Part shown: piece by piece, positions 1 to 7,975 of the stretch
Layout: every line of letters begins with the position of its first letter
How positions within the stretch are numbered: the stretch's first letter is position 1
Assembly (NCBI GenBank): GCA_001464375.1
Contig: LNEW01000033.1
Coordinates: 1 to 37,582, forward strand
Length of the DNA stretch: 37,582 bases
Source: Rhodospirillales bacterium Ga0074136
Lineage (GTDB): Bacteria > Pseudomonadota > Alphaproteobacteria > Acetobacterales > Acetobacteraceae
Direction of reading: 5' to 3'
Made by a program: the position numbers and the translations under genes
The notes under the pieces: generated by a model
Database searches by the model: none
Told to the model about the DNA's origin: nothing
The model's input: the letters and a program-made list of their open reading frames with translations, nothing else

Positions 1-150
1 GTCTATCTCGGCTACTGGGTGCCGGAGAGCCGCAAGATGGCCTACAAGGCCCGCTTCCGGCCGAGCGAGGTGCTCATGGGCGGTACCTGGCGGATGCTGG
101 GCGACGCGCCGTCGGTCGCCGCGCCGGCGATGTCCAGCGTCGAGGCCTGA
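1..150 (+). CDS. bpt: Aspartate/glutamate leucyl(arginyl)-tRNA-protein transferase, C-terminal end (partial)
   Basis: Only the last 49 codons lie in the window; the frame is open from base 1 and stops with TGA at 148-150. The visible tail contains [18 protein letters not shown] followed by RPSEVL. This is the conserved C-terminal block of the Bpt/Ate1 family, where a GYW...KMxYKxxFxPxE motif closes the GNAT-like domain. The family transfers leucine or arginine from charged tRNA to N-terminal acidic residues, marking proteins for ClpAP degradation in the cytoplasm. The last 15 or so residues are low-complexity Ala/Ser. Nothing nearby is functionally linked to it, so it probably marks the core-genome edge of the catabolic island. 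Confidence 0.82.
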   Translation, partial: VYLGYWVPESRKMAYKARFRPSEVLMGGTWRMLGDAPSVAAPAMSSVEA

Positions 151-208
151 GGCCGGCGGCGCATCGGCGAATGGGGCGCCTCGACCGGGCGTGCGATGAC
201 GCGCCCGC

Positions 209-383
209 CCAGGGAGGAACCAGGCCCAGGACCACCCTTCGCCATGCCGGCATCGGCGCCGCTGCCCTCGGCGTGCTGCCGGCGGTTGCCGTCGCGCAGA
301 CCGCGTCTGCCGCCAAGGGTCGACAGCAGGCCGCGGGTCACGCGCGACGGCGAAGGGTTCCGCTTCGTGCCCGCCGCCTGAGG
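209..383 (+). pseudogene. Possible remnant of a secreted protein (signal peptide without a body)
   Basis: A good ribosome site (GGAGG, 213-217) is followed, in the frame of base 228, by a signal-peptide-like stretch: RTTLRHAGIG, then an Ala/Leu/Val-rich core ending AVAQTASAA. No start codon stands at the right distance from the ribosome site. After about 30 codons the frame becomes Arg-rich junk. A different frame then carries a short protein-like end, GFRFVPAA, stopping at 379-381. I read this as a decayed gene, perhaps a periplasmic binding protein, with its start codon and body lost. It may equally be chance in GC-rich DNA. Confidence 0.25.
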
Positions 384-384
384 C

Positions 385-1368
385 TCAGCGCGGCGCGGCG
401 GCGCGGAAGCGCTCCAGAAGCTGCTGCCCATCCGGGCCGGCGCGCTGCGCCCATTCCTGGGTCTGCCGCGCACCCACCTCGCGCAGCTGCGCGAGGAATT
501 GCGGCGAGGGCGTGCTCACCTGCATGCCGCGCGCGCGCAGGCGCTCCACCATCTCGGTCTCGGCGGCCTTGGCGGCTTCGAGGCCGCGGGCGGTGGCGCG
601 TTCGGCCGCCTGCGTGACAGCGCTGCGCGTTGCCTCGTCCAGGCCGCGGAAGGCGCGGGCATTCACGATGATGAAGTTGCGCGCGCGCATGCCGCCGACA
701 TCGGTGAAATAGCGCGCATAATCCCAGGCGCTGGTGTCCACGCCGGTCTGCGCCGAGGTGAACATCGCCGCGATCACGCCGGTGGCGAAGGCCTGCGGAA
801 TCTCTGCCACCTGCACCGTGACGGGTGCTGCGCCGAGCAGCTCCGCCATGCGCGTGGTCAGCACGTTGTAGGTGCGAAAGCGCAGGCCGCGCAGGTCCTC
901 GGCGGTGCGGACCTCGTTGCGGGTGTAGAAGGCCTGGCTCGGCCAGGGCACGGCGAACAGCGGGAGGACGCCCTGGCGCTCCATGCGTGCGGCGATGAAG
1001 GGCGTGCTCACGCGGTCGAGTGCCGCCGTCGCTTCCCAGGTGTCGGCCAGGAAGGGCACGCTGTCGACCTCGAAGAACGGGTCCTCGTTGCCATGGACCG
1101 AGAGCAGCACCTCGCCAAGCTGGATCTGCCCGGTCTGCACGCCCCGCTTGATCGCGGGCATCTGCAACAGGGACGCCGCGGGGTGCAACTGGATGCTGAG
1201 CCGGCCCGAGGTGCTGCGCTCCACATCCTCGATGAAGGCGCGGATGTTGCGGGTGTGGAAGTTGCCCTCGGCATAGGCCGTGGCCATCGTCCATCGGGTC
1301 TGCGCGGTGGCGGCCCCGCATCCCATCGCCAGCATTGCCGCGGCGAGCATCGCCCTGCGCATGTGCAT
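385..1368 (-). CDS. TRAP transporter substrate-binding protein (DctP family), orphan copy
   Basis: A periplasmic binding protein of 327 residues that would capture a carboxylated solute for a TRAP transporter. The N-terminus is a Sec signal peptide (basic MHMRRA, hydrophobic core, cleavage near GAATAQ). The mature part carries DctP landmarks: a WTMATAY first strand, an LRGLRFRTYN segment with the arginine that normally salt-bridges the substrate carboxylate, and an IPQAFATGVI helix. The start at 1368 sits 7 bases after GGAG; the longer upstream frame is Arg-rich and unlikely to be translated. No permease gene is adjacent. The nearest TRAP permeases, 2 kb away, have their own DctP. It is divergent from the methyltransferase at 1505 across 136 bp. 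It may share the distant permease or belong to one elsewhere. Confidence 0.85.
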   Translation of the reverse strand: MHMRRAMLAAAMLAMGCGAATAQTRWTMATAYAEGNFHTRNIRAFIEDVERSTSGRLSIQLHPAASLLQMPAIKRGVQTGQIQLGEVLLSVHGNEDPFFEVDSVPFLADTWEATAALDRVSTPFIAARMERQGVLPLFAVPWPSQAFYTRNEVRTAEDLRGLRFRTYNVLTTRMAELLGAAPVTVQVAEIPQAFATGVIAAMFTSAQTGVDTSAWDYARYFTDVGGMRARNFIIVNARAFRGLDEATRSAVTQAAERATARGLEAAKAAETEMVERLRARGMQVSTPSPQFLAQLREVGARQTQEWAQRAGPDGQQLLERFRAAAPR

Positions 1369-1504
1369 CCTGGTTCTCCCTGTGCATCGCGGCGATCGCG
1401 TGTCGCCATGGCCGCATCCTTTCCCCGAACGGCGCGCCGCGGCAAGGGCGGCCCCTGGCCGGGACCGCGTGCGGCGGCTACCGTCGCGCCACGGAGGAAA
1501 CACC

Positions 1505-2536
1505 ATGACTGCGACGCTGCTGCCGACCTCGCTGGTCGGCTCCTACCCCCAGCCCGAATGGCTGATCGACCGCAAGCGTTTGGCCGGGCGCTTCCCGCCG
1601 CGCGTGCGCGCGACCGAGCTGTGGCGCGTCGCACCCGAGGCGCTGGAGCAGGCGCAGGACGACGCGACGCTGCTGGCCATCCGCGCGCAGGAGAAGGCCG
1701 GGCTCGACATCATCACCGATGGCGAGATGCGGCGGGAGAGCTATTCCAACCGCTTCGCCACGGCGCTGGATGGGGTCGATATCGACAATCCGGGCACGGC
1801 GCTCGATCGCAGCGGGCATCCGAATCCGGTGCCGCGCGTGGTGGGCCGCATCAGCCGCCGCCATGCGGTCGAGACGCGCGATGTGCAGTTCCTGCGCGCC
1901 AATACCGACCGGATGATCAAGATCACCGTGCCCGGCCCCTTCACCATGTCCCAGCAGGCGCAGAACGACTTCTACAAGGACGAAGGCGAGATGGCGCAGG
2001 ACTACGCGGCGGCGGTGAATGCCGAGATCCGCGACCTGTTCGCAGCCGGCGCCGACATCGTGCAGATCGACGAACCCTACATGCAGGCCCGCCCGGACAA
2101 GGCGCGCGCCTTCGGCCTGGATGCGGTGAACCGCGCGCTGGAGGGCATCACCGGCACCACGGCGCTGCATATCTGCTTCGGCTACGCCGCCATCATCCAT
2201 GAACGGCCGAACGGCTATTCCTTTCTGCCCGAGCTGTGCCGCTGCAAGGTGCGGCAGATCTCGATCGAGACGGCGCAGTCGAACCTGGACACCACCGTGC
2301 TCAAGCAGTTGCCGGACCAGACCATCATCCTCGGCGTCATCGACCTGGCGGACAGCCGCATCGAGAGCGCGGAGACGGTCGCCGCGCGAATCCGTCGCGC
2401 GCTGCCGAACATCGACCCGGCGCGGGTGATCGTGGCGCCCGATTGCGGCATGAAGTACCTGCCGCGCGAGGTCGCCGACGGCAAGATGCGCGCGATGGTC
2501 GAGGGCGCCGCGATCGTGCGGGGGGAACTCGCGTGA
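1505..2536 (+). CDS. MetE C-terminal domain-like zinc methyltransferase (copy 1)
   Basis: A cytoplasmic TIM-barrel protein of 343 residues matching the C-terminal catalytic domain of cobalamin-independent methionine synthase (Meth_synt_2), without the N-terminal half of true MetE. It starts with the typical TSLVGSYPQPEW block. The zinc site is visible: His222 and Cys224 (LHICFGYA), Glu255 (ISIETAQ) and Cys314 (APDCGMKYLP). The family activates a thiol on zinc to accept or donate a methyl or alkyl group; here the methyl donor and the acceptor are unknown. The start is fixed by GGAGG at 1493-1497. The stop overlaps the start of the amidohydrolase by one base, so the two are translationally coupled. 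A close paralogue lies at 15983-17026. Annotation as methionine synthase would be misleading. Confidence 0.85.
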   Translation: MTATLLPTSLVGSYPQPEWLIDRKRLAGRFPPRVRATELWRVAPEALEQAQDDATLLAIRAQEKAGLDIITDGEMRRESYSNRFATALDGVDIDNPGTALDRSGHPNPVPRVVGRISRRHAVETRDVQFLRANTDRMIKITVPGPFTMSQQAQNDFYKDEGEMAQDYAAAVNAEIRDLFAAGADIVQIDEPYMQARPDKARAFGLDAVNRALEGITGTTALHICFGYAAIIHERPNGYSFLPELCRCKVRQISIETAQSNLDTTVLKQLPDQTIILGVIDLADSRIESAETVAARIRRALPNIDPARVIVAPDCGMKYLPREVADGKMRAMVEGAAIVRGELA

Positions 2537-3393
2537 TGCATCCCTGCCTGCCGCCGCTCGATGCCGTGCCGAACCCGTCCTGGACGGGGCCGGCGCTGTC
2601 CTGCGACTGCCACTTCCATATCTTCGGACCGTATGATCGGTTCCCGCTGGATGCCGGACGGCACTACGACCCGGCGCCGGCGCTGATCCCGACCTATCTG
2701 CGCATGGCCGAGGCGCTGGGCATCGGGCGCATGGTGATCGTGCAGCCTTCGGTCTACGGCACCGACAACGAATGCTCGCTGGATGCGGCCGAACGCTTCG
2801 GGCTGGACCGCGCGCGCGTGGTCGCCGTGGTCGATGACAGCTTCGACGAGGCGGCGCTGCGTGCGATGCATGCGCGCGGGGTGCGCGGCGTTCGCTTCAA
2901 TGCCGTGAGCGGCAATGGCACGCCGCTTGACCAACTGGATACGCTGGCGCGCCGCATCGCGCCGCTGGGCTGGCATTTGCAGGTCTATGCGGAGGGGCAC
3001 CAGCTGCCGGACCTTGCACCACGCCTGGCGGCCCTGCCGGTCCCTGTGGTGATCGACCACATGGGCGGCGTGCGCACCGCCGATGGCGTGAACGGCGCGG
3101 GCTTCCAGGCGCTGCTGCGGCTGCTCGGCGCCGGGCGGTCCTTTGTGAAGCTGTGCGCCTACCGCATCAGCAGCGCCGGGCCGCCCTTCGCGGATGTCGG
3201 GCCGTTTGCGCGCGCGTTGCTGGATGCGGCGCCGGATGGCTGCCTGTGGGGCACGGACTGGCCACACCCCTCGTTGTCGTCCTGGATGCCCGAGGACGGC
3301 GCGCTGTTCGACCTGCTGGGCGAATGGGTGCCGGGTGCTGCCGAACGCAAGCGCGTGCTGGTCGACAACCCCGCGCGGCTCTACGGCTTCTGA
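2536..3393 (+). CDS. Amidohydrolase 2 family protein, 2-pyrone-4,6-dicarboxylate lactonase (LigI)-like
   Basis: A cytoplasmic hydrolase of 285 residues of the metal-dependent amidohydrolase superfamily. The first barrel strand carries the HxH motif (CDCHFHIFGP, His26 and His28), a mid-barrel histidine occurs in VVIDHMGG, and the catalytic aspartate is Asp241 in GTDWPHP. Length and the HIFGPYDRFP segment resemble LigI and related lactonases, which open pyrone or lactone rings of aromatic-acid catabolites. The substrate cannot be read from sequence. ATG 2536 overlaps the TGA of the methyltransferase by one base (a GTG at 2533 is an alternative), implying one operon and related functions. Its stop abuts the stop of the convergent dctM with no spacer. 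Confidence 0.82.
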   Translation: MHPCLPPLDAVPNPSWTGPALSCDCHFHIFGPYDRFPLDAGRHYDPAPALIPTYLRMAEALGIGRMVIVQPSVYGTDNECSLDAAERFGLDRARVVAVVDDSFDEAALRAMHARGVRGVRFNAVSGNGTPLDQLDTLARRIAPLGWHLQVYAEGHQLPDLAPRLAALPVPVVIDHMGGVRTADGVNGAGFQALLRLLGAGRSFVKLCAYRISSAGPPFADVGPFARALLDAAPDGCLWGTDWPHPSLSSWMPEDGALFDLLGEWVPGAAERKRVLVDNPARLYGF

Positions 3394-4674
3394 TCAGCGC
3401 GCGGCGGGCTGGAACATCAACGCGAAGCCGGGGATGTAGGTGGTGAGGAAAAGCACCACCAGCATCCACAGGATCTGCGGCCAGATGGCGCGCGAGATCT
3501 GTGCCAGCGTCAGCCCGCTGATCGCCATGCCGATGAACAGGCAATAGCCGATCGGCGGCGCCGCCATGCCGATCGAGACATTGGTCACGATGATCGCGCC
3601 GAAATGGATCGGGTCCACGCCGAAGCGGTTCCCGATCGCGATGAGCATGGGCCCGAGAATCACCATGATGGCGATTTCGTCCATCACCGCAGCCAGCAGG
3701 AAGAAGGCGATGTTGAGCGCGGCCAGCGCCATCCACTTCTCGCTGATCGTCGCCGCCATCCAGGCAGCGAAGCGCGTGGCGATCTGTTCCTGCGCCACCA
3801 GGATGCCGAAGCCGGCGGACACCGCGATGATGGCGCACACGATGGCGCTGGTGCGCATCGCACTGGCGAAGATGCCAGGCAGCGCGCGCAGCGTCAGTTG
3901 CCGTTCGACGAACAGCCCGACCAGCAGCGCATAGACGCAGGAGACGGCGGCCGCCTCGGTCGGCGTGAAGACACCGCCATAGATGCCGCCCAACACGACC
4001 AGCGGCGAGGCGAGCGCCCAGCGGCCTCGCGCGAAGGCGGTGCCGGCCTCGCGCAGCGTGGCACGCGGCAGGCGCGGCACATCGTGGCGCCACGCATGGA
4101 CCCAGCAGATCACCAGCAGCCCCAGCGCCAACACAATCGCCGGCACGATTCCCGAAAGGAACAGCCGCCCGATCGACTGCTCCGCCACGATCCCCCAGAT
4201 GACGAAGGCAATGGAGGGCGGGATCAGCGGGCCCAGCACGCCGGCACTGACGGCGATCGAGGCCGCGAAGGCGCGATCGTAGCCGGCTGCCGCCATGGCG
4301 GGGATCATGATGGCGCCGATTGCCGCCGTCGTGGCGGGTGCCGAGCCGGAAATGGCGGAAAACACCAACGCCGCCAGCACCGTGACCATCGCCAGCCCGC
4401 CGCGGCGATGACGCACCAGCGTGCCGGCCACGTCCACCAGGCGCTGCGACAGCCCGCCCGCGGACATGAGTTCCCCGGCCAGCATGAACAGCGGGATCGC
4501 CAGCAGGCTGAATTGCTGCGACCCGCTGATGACGGATTGCGCCAGGAAGGCCGGTTCGATGTCGGCCGCGATCAGGGCGCCGGTGATGGCCAGCGCGATG
4601 GCGATCGCGAAGGGCACGCCCGCCATCACCATCAGCCCGAAGCCGGCGGTGAGGAACCAGGCGACCTCGCTCAC
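3394..4674 (-). CDS. dctM: TRAP transporter large permease subunit
   Basis: The large, roughly 12-helix permease subunit (426 residues) of a TRAP transporter, which moves the solute handed over by DctP using a sodium gradient. The sequence is hydrophobic throughout. It has DctM hallmarks such as GVPFAIAIALAI near the N-terminus, LLAIPLFMLAGELMSAGGL, SGSAPATTAAIG and a GPLIPPSIAFVI loop. Length is normal for the family. It begins with GTG at 4674, within a GTGA overlap with the stop of dctQ, so translation is coupled. Gene order dctP-dctQ-dctM on the minus strand is canonical. It ends exactly where the convergent amidohydrolase ends. Confidence 0.93.
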   Translation of the reverse strand: MSEVAWFLTAGFGLMVMAGVPFAIAIALAITGALIAADIEPAFLAQSVISGSQQFSLLAIPLFMLAGELMSAGGLSQRLVDVAGTLVRHRRGGLAMVTVLAALVFSAISGSAPATTAAIGAIMIPAMAAAGYDRAFAASIAVSAGVLGPLIPPSIAFVIWGIVAEQSIGRLFLSGIVPAIVLALGLLVICWVHAWRHDVPRLPRATLREAGTAFARGRWALASPLVVLGGIYGGVFTPTEAAAVSCVYALLVGLFVERQLTLRALPGIFASAMRTSAIVCAIIAVSAGFGILVAQEQIATRFAAWMAATISEKWMALAALNIAFFLLAAVMDEIAIMVILGPMLIAIGNRFGVDPIHFGAIIVTNVSIGMAAPPIGYCLFIGMAISGLTLAQISRAIWPQILWMLVVLFLTTYIPGFALMFQPAAR

Positions 4675-5156
4675 GCCGCGGCGTCCACGGCGCCGCCGGG
4701 GCGCAGTGCGCGCTCGGCCCCGAACAGCGCGACCAACACGCCGCAGGCGATCGCGAGCGCGTTCAGGATCTCGGTCGGATAGCCGATCGCCGCCGAGACA
4801 GAGCCCGAGGTGATGTCCAGGAATCGCCAGCCCGACCAGGCGAGGAACACGCCGAAGGCCGCGGTCACGGCGTCTACCAGTCGTTCATAGGCCACGCGCC
4901 CGCCGCGCGGCAGCGTGTCCGGCAGCAGGGTCAGGCGGACATGGAAGCCCTCGTGCACGCCGAGCGCCAAGCCGCCCAGCACGCTCCAGGAGAACAGCAG
5001 CACCGCCGCCTCCTCGCTCCAGGACGATGCCGCGCCGACCACGTAGCGCATCACCACCTGGTAGACGATGGCGGCAAGCATGCCGGCCGCGCACAGGGCG
5101 ACGGACATGCGCGTCGCCACCGCGACGACGCGCGTCGCGGTGGCGACCAGCCTCAC
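4671..5156 (-). CDS. dctQ: TRAP transporter small permease subunit
   Basis: The small four-helix membrane subunit (161 residues) that bridges DctM in TRAP transporters. Four hydrophobic segments are visible. The family block follows the first helix: IVYQVVMRYVVGAASSWSEE, then AAVLLFSWSVLGG and a GxHxxxR-type element (LGVHEGFHVRLTLL). The start is GTG at 5156, inside a four-base GTGA overlap with the stop of dctP; its own stop overlaps dctM in the same way. The three genes form one translationally coupled transporter operon. The substrate is unknown, but the surrounding genes suggest an organic or aromatic acid. Confidence 0.9.
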   Translation of the reverse strand: MRLVATATRVVAVATRMSVALCAAGMLAAIVYQVVMRYVVGAASSWSEEAAVLLFSWSVLGGLALGVHEGFHVRLTLLPDTLPRGGRVAYERLVDAVTAAFGVFLAWSGWRFLDITSGSVSAAIGYPTEILNALAIACGVLVALFGAERALRPGGAVDAAA

Positions 5157-6148
5157 TGCACCGCGGCCAGCGCGTCGCGCACGATGTCGGCGCCGATCTG
5201 GCCGCGGAAGGCCTCGTACATCGGCAGCACGCCGCGGCGGAAGGCGGCCTTGTCGGCCACCTCGTTGATCGTCATGCCGTGGCGGCGCAGGCTGTCGAGG
5301 AAGCCGACATTCGACGCCGCATTGGCGGCGCGCTGCGCGGCGGTGGCCTCGGCGGCTGCTTCCGCCACAGGCCCCTTCAGGTCGGCGGGCAGCCGGTCGA
5401 AGGTGCGCTTGGCCATCAGCAGACCGATCATCGAATAGATGTGCCCGGTCAGCGAGAGGTACTTGGTCACCTCGTAGTACTTGTTCTGGTCGATGATCCC
5501 GAGCGGGATCTCGAGCCCGTCGATCGCACCCTGCTGCACGGCGGTGAAGGTCTCGCCCCAGGCCATCGGCACGGCGTTGCCGCCCAGGCTGCGGAACATC
5601 TCGATGTAGATCGGGCTCTGCAGCACGCGGAACTTGATGCCGCGCAGGTCCTCCGGCCGCGCGATCGGCCGGACGTTGTTGATCATCTGGCGGAAGCCGC
5701 CCTCCATGTAGCCCAGCGGCACCACGCCGCGCGCCTCGAGCCGCGTGCGCAGCGCCGCCCCCACCTGGCCGTCGAGCACGCGATGCGCCTGCGCCTCGCT
5801 CGAGAACAGGAACGGCATGTCGTTGACCTGGAACGCCGGTTCGACCTGCGCGATCACCGCATTGGTGATGACGCCCATGTCGACCGTGCCGAGCCGCATG
5901 CCGTCCAGCATCGGCCGCTCGTCACCCAGCGCGCGGTTCGGGAACATCTGCACGTCCACGCGTTCGCCGACGCGGCGCTCCAGCCCCTGCTTGAACAGCC
6001 GCGCTCCGGCGGCGTAGGGGTCCTGCGCGCCATCGCCGCTGGTCCAGCCGATGCGCAGCACGGTGCGGCCCTGGGCGCGCAGCACGGCCGGTGCCGATGC
6101 CATGGCGAGGCTTGCGGCGCCGAGGCCGCGGCGGGTCAAGGTGGTCAT
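5153..6148 (-). CDS. dctP: TRAP transporter substrate-binding protein (DctP), operon copy
   Basis: The periplasmic binding protein (331 residues) that feeds the DctQM permease encoded directly downstream. The N-terminus is a twin-arginine-like or Sec signal peptide (TTLTRRGLGAASLAMASA, then VLRAQG). Canonical DctP features follow: LRGIKFRVLQ with the carboxylate-binding arginine, AWGETFTAVQQGAIDGLE, and a C-terminal helical region. The start at 6148 is preferred over the ATG five codons upstream because GGAGG lies 8 bases before it and only 2 bases before the other. As head gene of the TRAP operon it sets transcription for dctQ and dctM. It is clearly different from the orphan DctP at 385-1368, so the two probably bind different solutes. 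Confidence 0.92.
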   Translation of the reverse strand: MTTLTRRGLGAASLAMASAPAVLRAQGRTVLRIGWTSGDGAQDPYAAGARLFKQGLERRVGERVDVQMFPNRALGDERPMLDGMRLGTVDMGVITNAVIAQVEPAFQVNDMPFLFSSEAQAHRVLDGQVGAALRTRLEARGVVPLGYMEGGFRQMINNVRPIARPEDLRGIKFRVLQSPIYIEMFRSLGGNAVPMAWGETFTAVQQGAIDGLEIPLGIIDQNKYYEVTKYLSLTGHIYSMIGLLMAKRTFDRLPADLKGPVAEAAAEATAAQRAANAASNVGFLDSLRRHGMTINEVADKAAFRRGVLPMYEAFRGQIGADIVRDALAAVQ

Positions 6149-6229
6149 CGGCATTTCCTCCATGGGCCCGGTTCGTGCCGGGAATATGCGGCGGATGATA
6201 GGCGCCCGGCGCGCGCGGGCAAAGCCGGG

Positions 6230-6958
6230 TCAGCCCAGCGTCATGAGCCGCCCGAAGCCCTGCACCGCATCGCCGATGCCGCAGCGGCGCAGCGCATGCC
6301 AGGCCATGACCTGGTTGCTGGTGACGACCGGCATGCCGAGCTCCGCCTCCAGCGGCGCTATCAGCGGCGCGGAGCGGATCGCGGTGCAGGAGATGAAGCA
6401 GGCTTCGGCGCCGGGCGAGGCCGCCGCGGCCGCGCGCACCTGGTCGCGGATGCGTTCGGGCGCGAGCACCGCCATCTCCGCGTTGGTGTTCAGGCCCAGC
6501 ATCGATCCGCCCACGACGGCAATGCCGTGCGCGGCGAGGAACGCGGTCTCGCGCTCATGCACCTCGGCGATATAGGGGGTGACCAGCAGCACCCGGCGCG
6601 TGCCGAGCGCCGCGAAGGCCGCGAGGATGCCCTCGGCCGTCGCCGTCGCCGGCAGGCTGCTCGCGTCAGCCATGCGTCGCGGAATGCCCTCGGCCATGGC
6701 GGGCGCAAAGGTCGAGACCGCGGTGCAATGGAAGGCAACCAGCGCGGGCCGTGCATCCGCCAGCAGGCGGACCGCTGGTTCCAGATTCTCGACCATGCGC
6801 AGCAACTCGGGCTCGGAACTGCCGCGCAGCTCGAGCCGCGAGACCAGCGCCACCACGCCCGGCGGCATCATCGCATGCAGTTCCGCCTCACAGACCTGGT
6901 TGCCCGAGGGCACCAGGAAGCCGATGCGCGCGCGGTCGCCGTAGTCGATGGCGGTCAC
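6230..6958 (-). CDS. Maleate isomerase / Asp-Glu racemase-superfamily protein
   Basis: A cytoplasmic enzyme of 242 residues of the superfamily that includes maleate cis-trans isomerase, arylmalonate decarboxylase and Asp/Glu/hydantoin racemases. Both catalytic cysteines of the isomerase/racemase type are present: Cys78 in AFHCTAVS and Cys191 in FISCTAIRS. Arylmalonate decarboxylase normally keeps only the second, so isomerase or racemase chemistry is more likely. The N-terminal IGFLVPSGN loop is also typical. Maleate-like compounds arise from ring-cleavage pathways, which fits the neighbours. The start is GTG at 6958 in a GTGA overlap with the stop of the upstream gene, so the two are cotranslated. 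The exact substrate is unproven. Confidence 0.8.
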   Translation of the reverse strand: MTAIDYGDRARIGFLVPSGNQVCEAELHAMMPPGVVALVSRLELRGSSEPELLRMVENLEPAVRLLADARPALVAFHCTAVSTFAPAMAEGIPRRMADASSLPATATAEGILAAFAALGTRRVLLVTPYIAEVHERETAFLAAHGIAVVGGSMLGLNTNAEMAVLAPERIRDQVRAAAAASPGAEACFISCTAIRSAPLIAPLEAELGMPVVTSNQVMAWHALRRCGIGDAVQGFGRLMTLG

Positions 6959-7848
6959 AGCGATGCCCGCGCTTCCGCAAGCCAGCTCCGGTCGATGTAG
7001 TCCTCCGCCCGGGTGCGCGCGCGCGTCGGCAGGTCGCGGATCAACGCACTGGTCTCGATCAGCGCCTGCACGCCGGCTTCGCTCGCCTCGGCGTCGCGGG
7101 GAAAGATTTCTCCCTGGGTGTACTCGTCCCAGGCGCTGTCGGCATATCGCGCCTCGACGCCGCTCTCGGCCATCGCGACCTGCCGGGCCAGGTGGCGGTC
7201 CGTGTAGAAGCGTTCATGCGCGCGCAGGAAGCCGCGCAGGAAACGCAGCAGCAGGTCGCGGTTCGCCGCTGCCCAGCGCGTGTCCACGTCCAGGCTGGTG
7301 AACTGGAAGTCGTCGCGCGGCTCGGCCAGCGAGACGAAGCCCTGGTCCAGCGCCATGTGGTTCAGCGGCGCGCCCTGCAGGCCGGCATCGATGCCGCCGG
7401 ACCGCAGCAGGTCCCAGCGCGCCAGGATCGGCCCGCAAGCCACGAGTTCGTAGTCACCCGGATACTGCAGCCCATGCGCGGCCAGCATCCGCATGATCAG
7501 CGAGGACGACCCAGCCCGCAGCGAGGAGACGCCGATGCGCTTGCCGCGCAGCCCGGCGATCCCGTCGATCCCTGCGCGCGCGACCAGCGAGAAGGGCAGC
7601 CGGTTCACATTGCCGCCGATGATCGCCTGGTGGCCGCCCGCTTCCGCATCCAGAATCACGTGTTCGGTCACGCCATAGGCAAGCTGCGCGCGGCCGTCGC
7701 GCACGCGGTCGTTGACCTCCTCGATCCCCTCGATGTGATCGATGGCGAGGTCGATGCCCTCGGCCGCGAACAACCCGCCATGCAGGCCGAGCCAGGCCGG
7801 CATGTTGAAGTAGTTGCGCGAGACGACGGCAAGCGTCAGCCGGTCCAT
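6955..7848 (-). CDS. NMT1/THI5-like periplasmic-binding-fold protein without a signal peptide
   Basis: A protein of 297 residues with the type II periplasmic-binding fold of NMT1/THI5 and ABC nitrate/sulfonate/taurine binding proteins: N-terminal LTLAVVSRNYFNMPAWLG, GLFAAEGIDL, and GLRGKRIGVSSLRAGSS in the middle. There is no signal peptide; the chain starts MDRLTLAVV and the frame upstream is Arg-rich. No ABC permease or ATPase gene is near. The same fold is used by cytoplasmic enzymes such as 4,5-dihydroxyphthalate decarboxylase, so an enzymatic role is possible. The start at 7848 follows GGAAGG. Its stop overlaps the start of the maleate isomerase-like gene, making a two-gene operon divergent from tetR. 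Function uncertain. Confidence 0.78.
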   Translation of the reverse strand: MDRLTLAVVSRNYFNMPAWLGLHGGLFAAEGIDLAIDHIEGIEEVNDRVRDGRAQLAYGVTEHVILDAEAGGHQAIIGGNVNRLPFSLVARAGIDGIAGLRGKRIGVSSLRAGSSSLIMRMLAAHGLQYPGDYELVACGPILARWDLLRSGGIDAGLQGAPLNHMALDQGFVSLAEPRDDFQFTSLDVDTRWAAANRDLLLRFLRGFLRAHERFYTDRHLARQVAMAESGVEARYADSAWDEYTQGEIFPRDAEASEAGVQALIETSALIRDLPTRARTRAEDYIDRSWLAEARASL

Positions 7849-7965
7849 GGACCCTTCCCCCCGTGGCCGGCGATGCGGCGGGCGGAGCCTCGCATCGCCG
7901 CCACGCCGTGGCCAGGGGCCGCCGCGATGCGGATTCCCGTCGCGCCGAAGCCGGTCACGCTGTAG

Positions 7966-7975
7966 TGTACGTACC
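7966..7975. promoter_or_regulatory. Candidate TetR operator directly before the regulator's own start
   Basis: The ten bases TGTACGTACC, containing the self-complementary GTACGTAC, end one base before the ATG of the TetR gene. Their reverse complement, GGTACGTACA, is the right half of the larger inverted repeat at 9561-9584 in the next divergent promoter region. Occurrence of the same rare, AT-richer decamer at two intergenic sites beside a tetR gene suggests autoregulation. It could also control the divergent NMT1-like operon starting at 7848. Confidence 0.5.

Noticed and set aside
1505..2536. Annotation as methionine synthase MetE
   Set aside because: Only the C-terminal domain length is present, there are two paralogues, and the context is catabolic; the chemistry may be related but the name would mislead.
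5027..7000. A 657-codon open frame on the plus strand
   Set aside because: It lies antisense to dctQ, dctP and the maleate isomerase-like gene; composition is His/Arg/Ala-rich with no recognisable domain, typical of mirror frames in GC-rich DNA.
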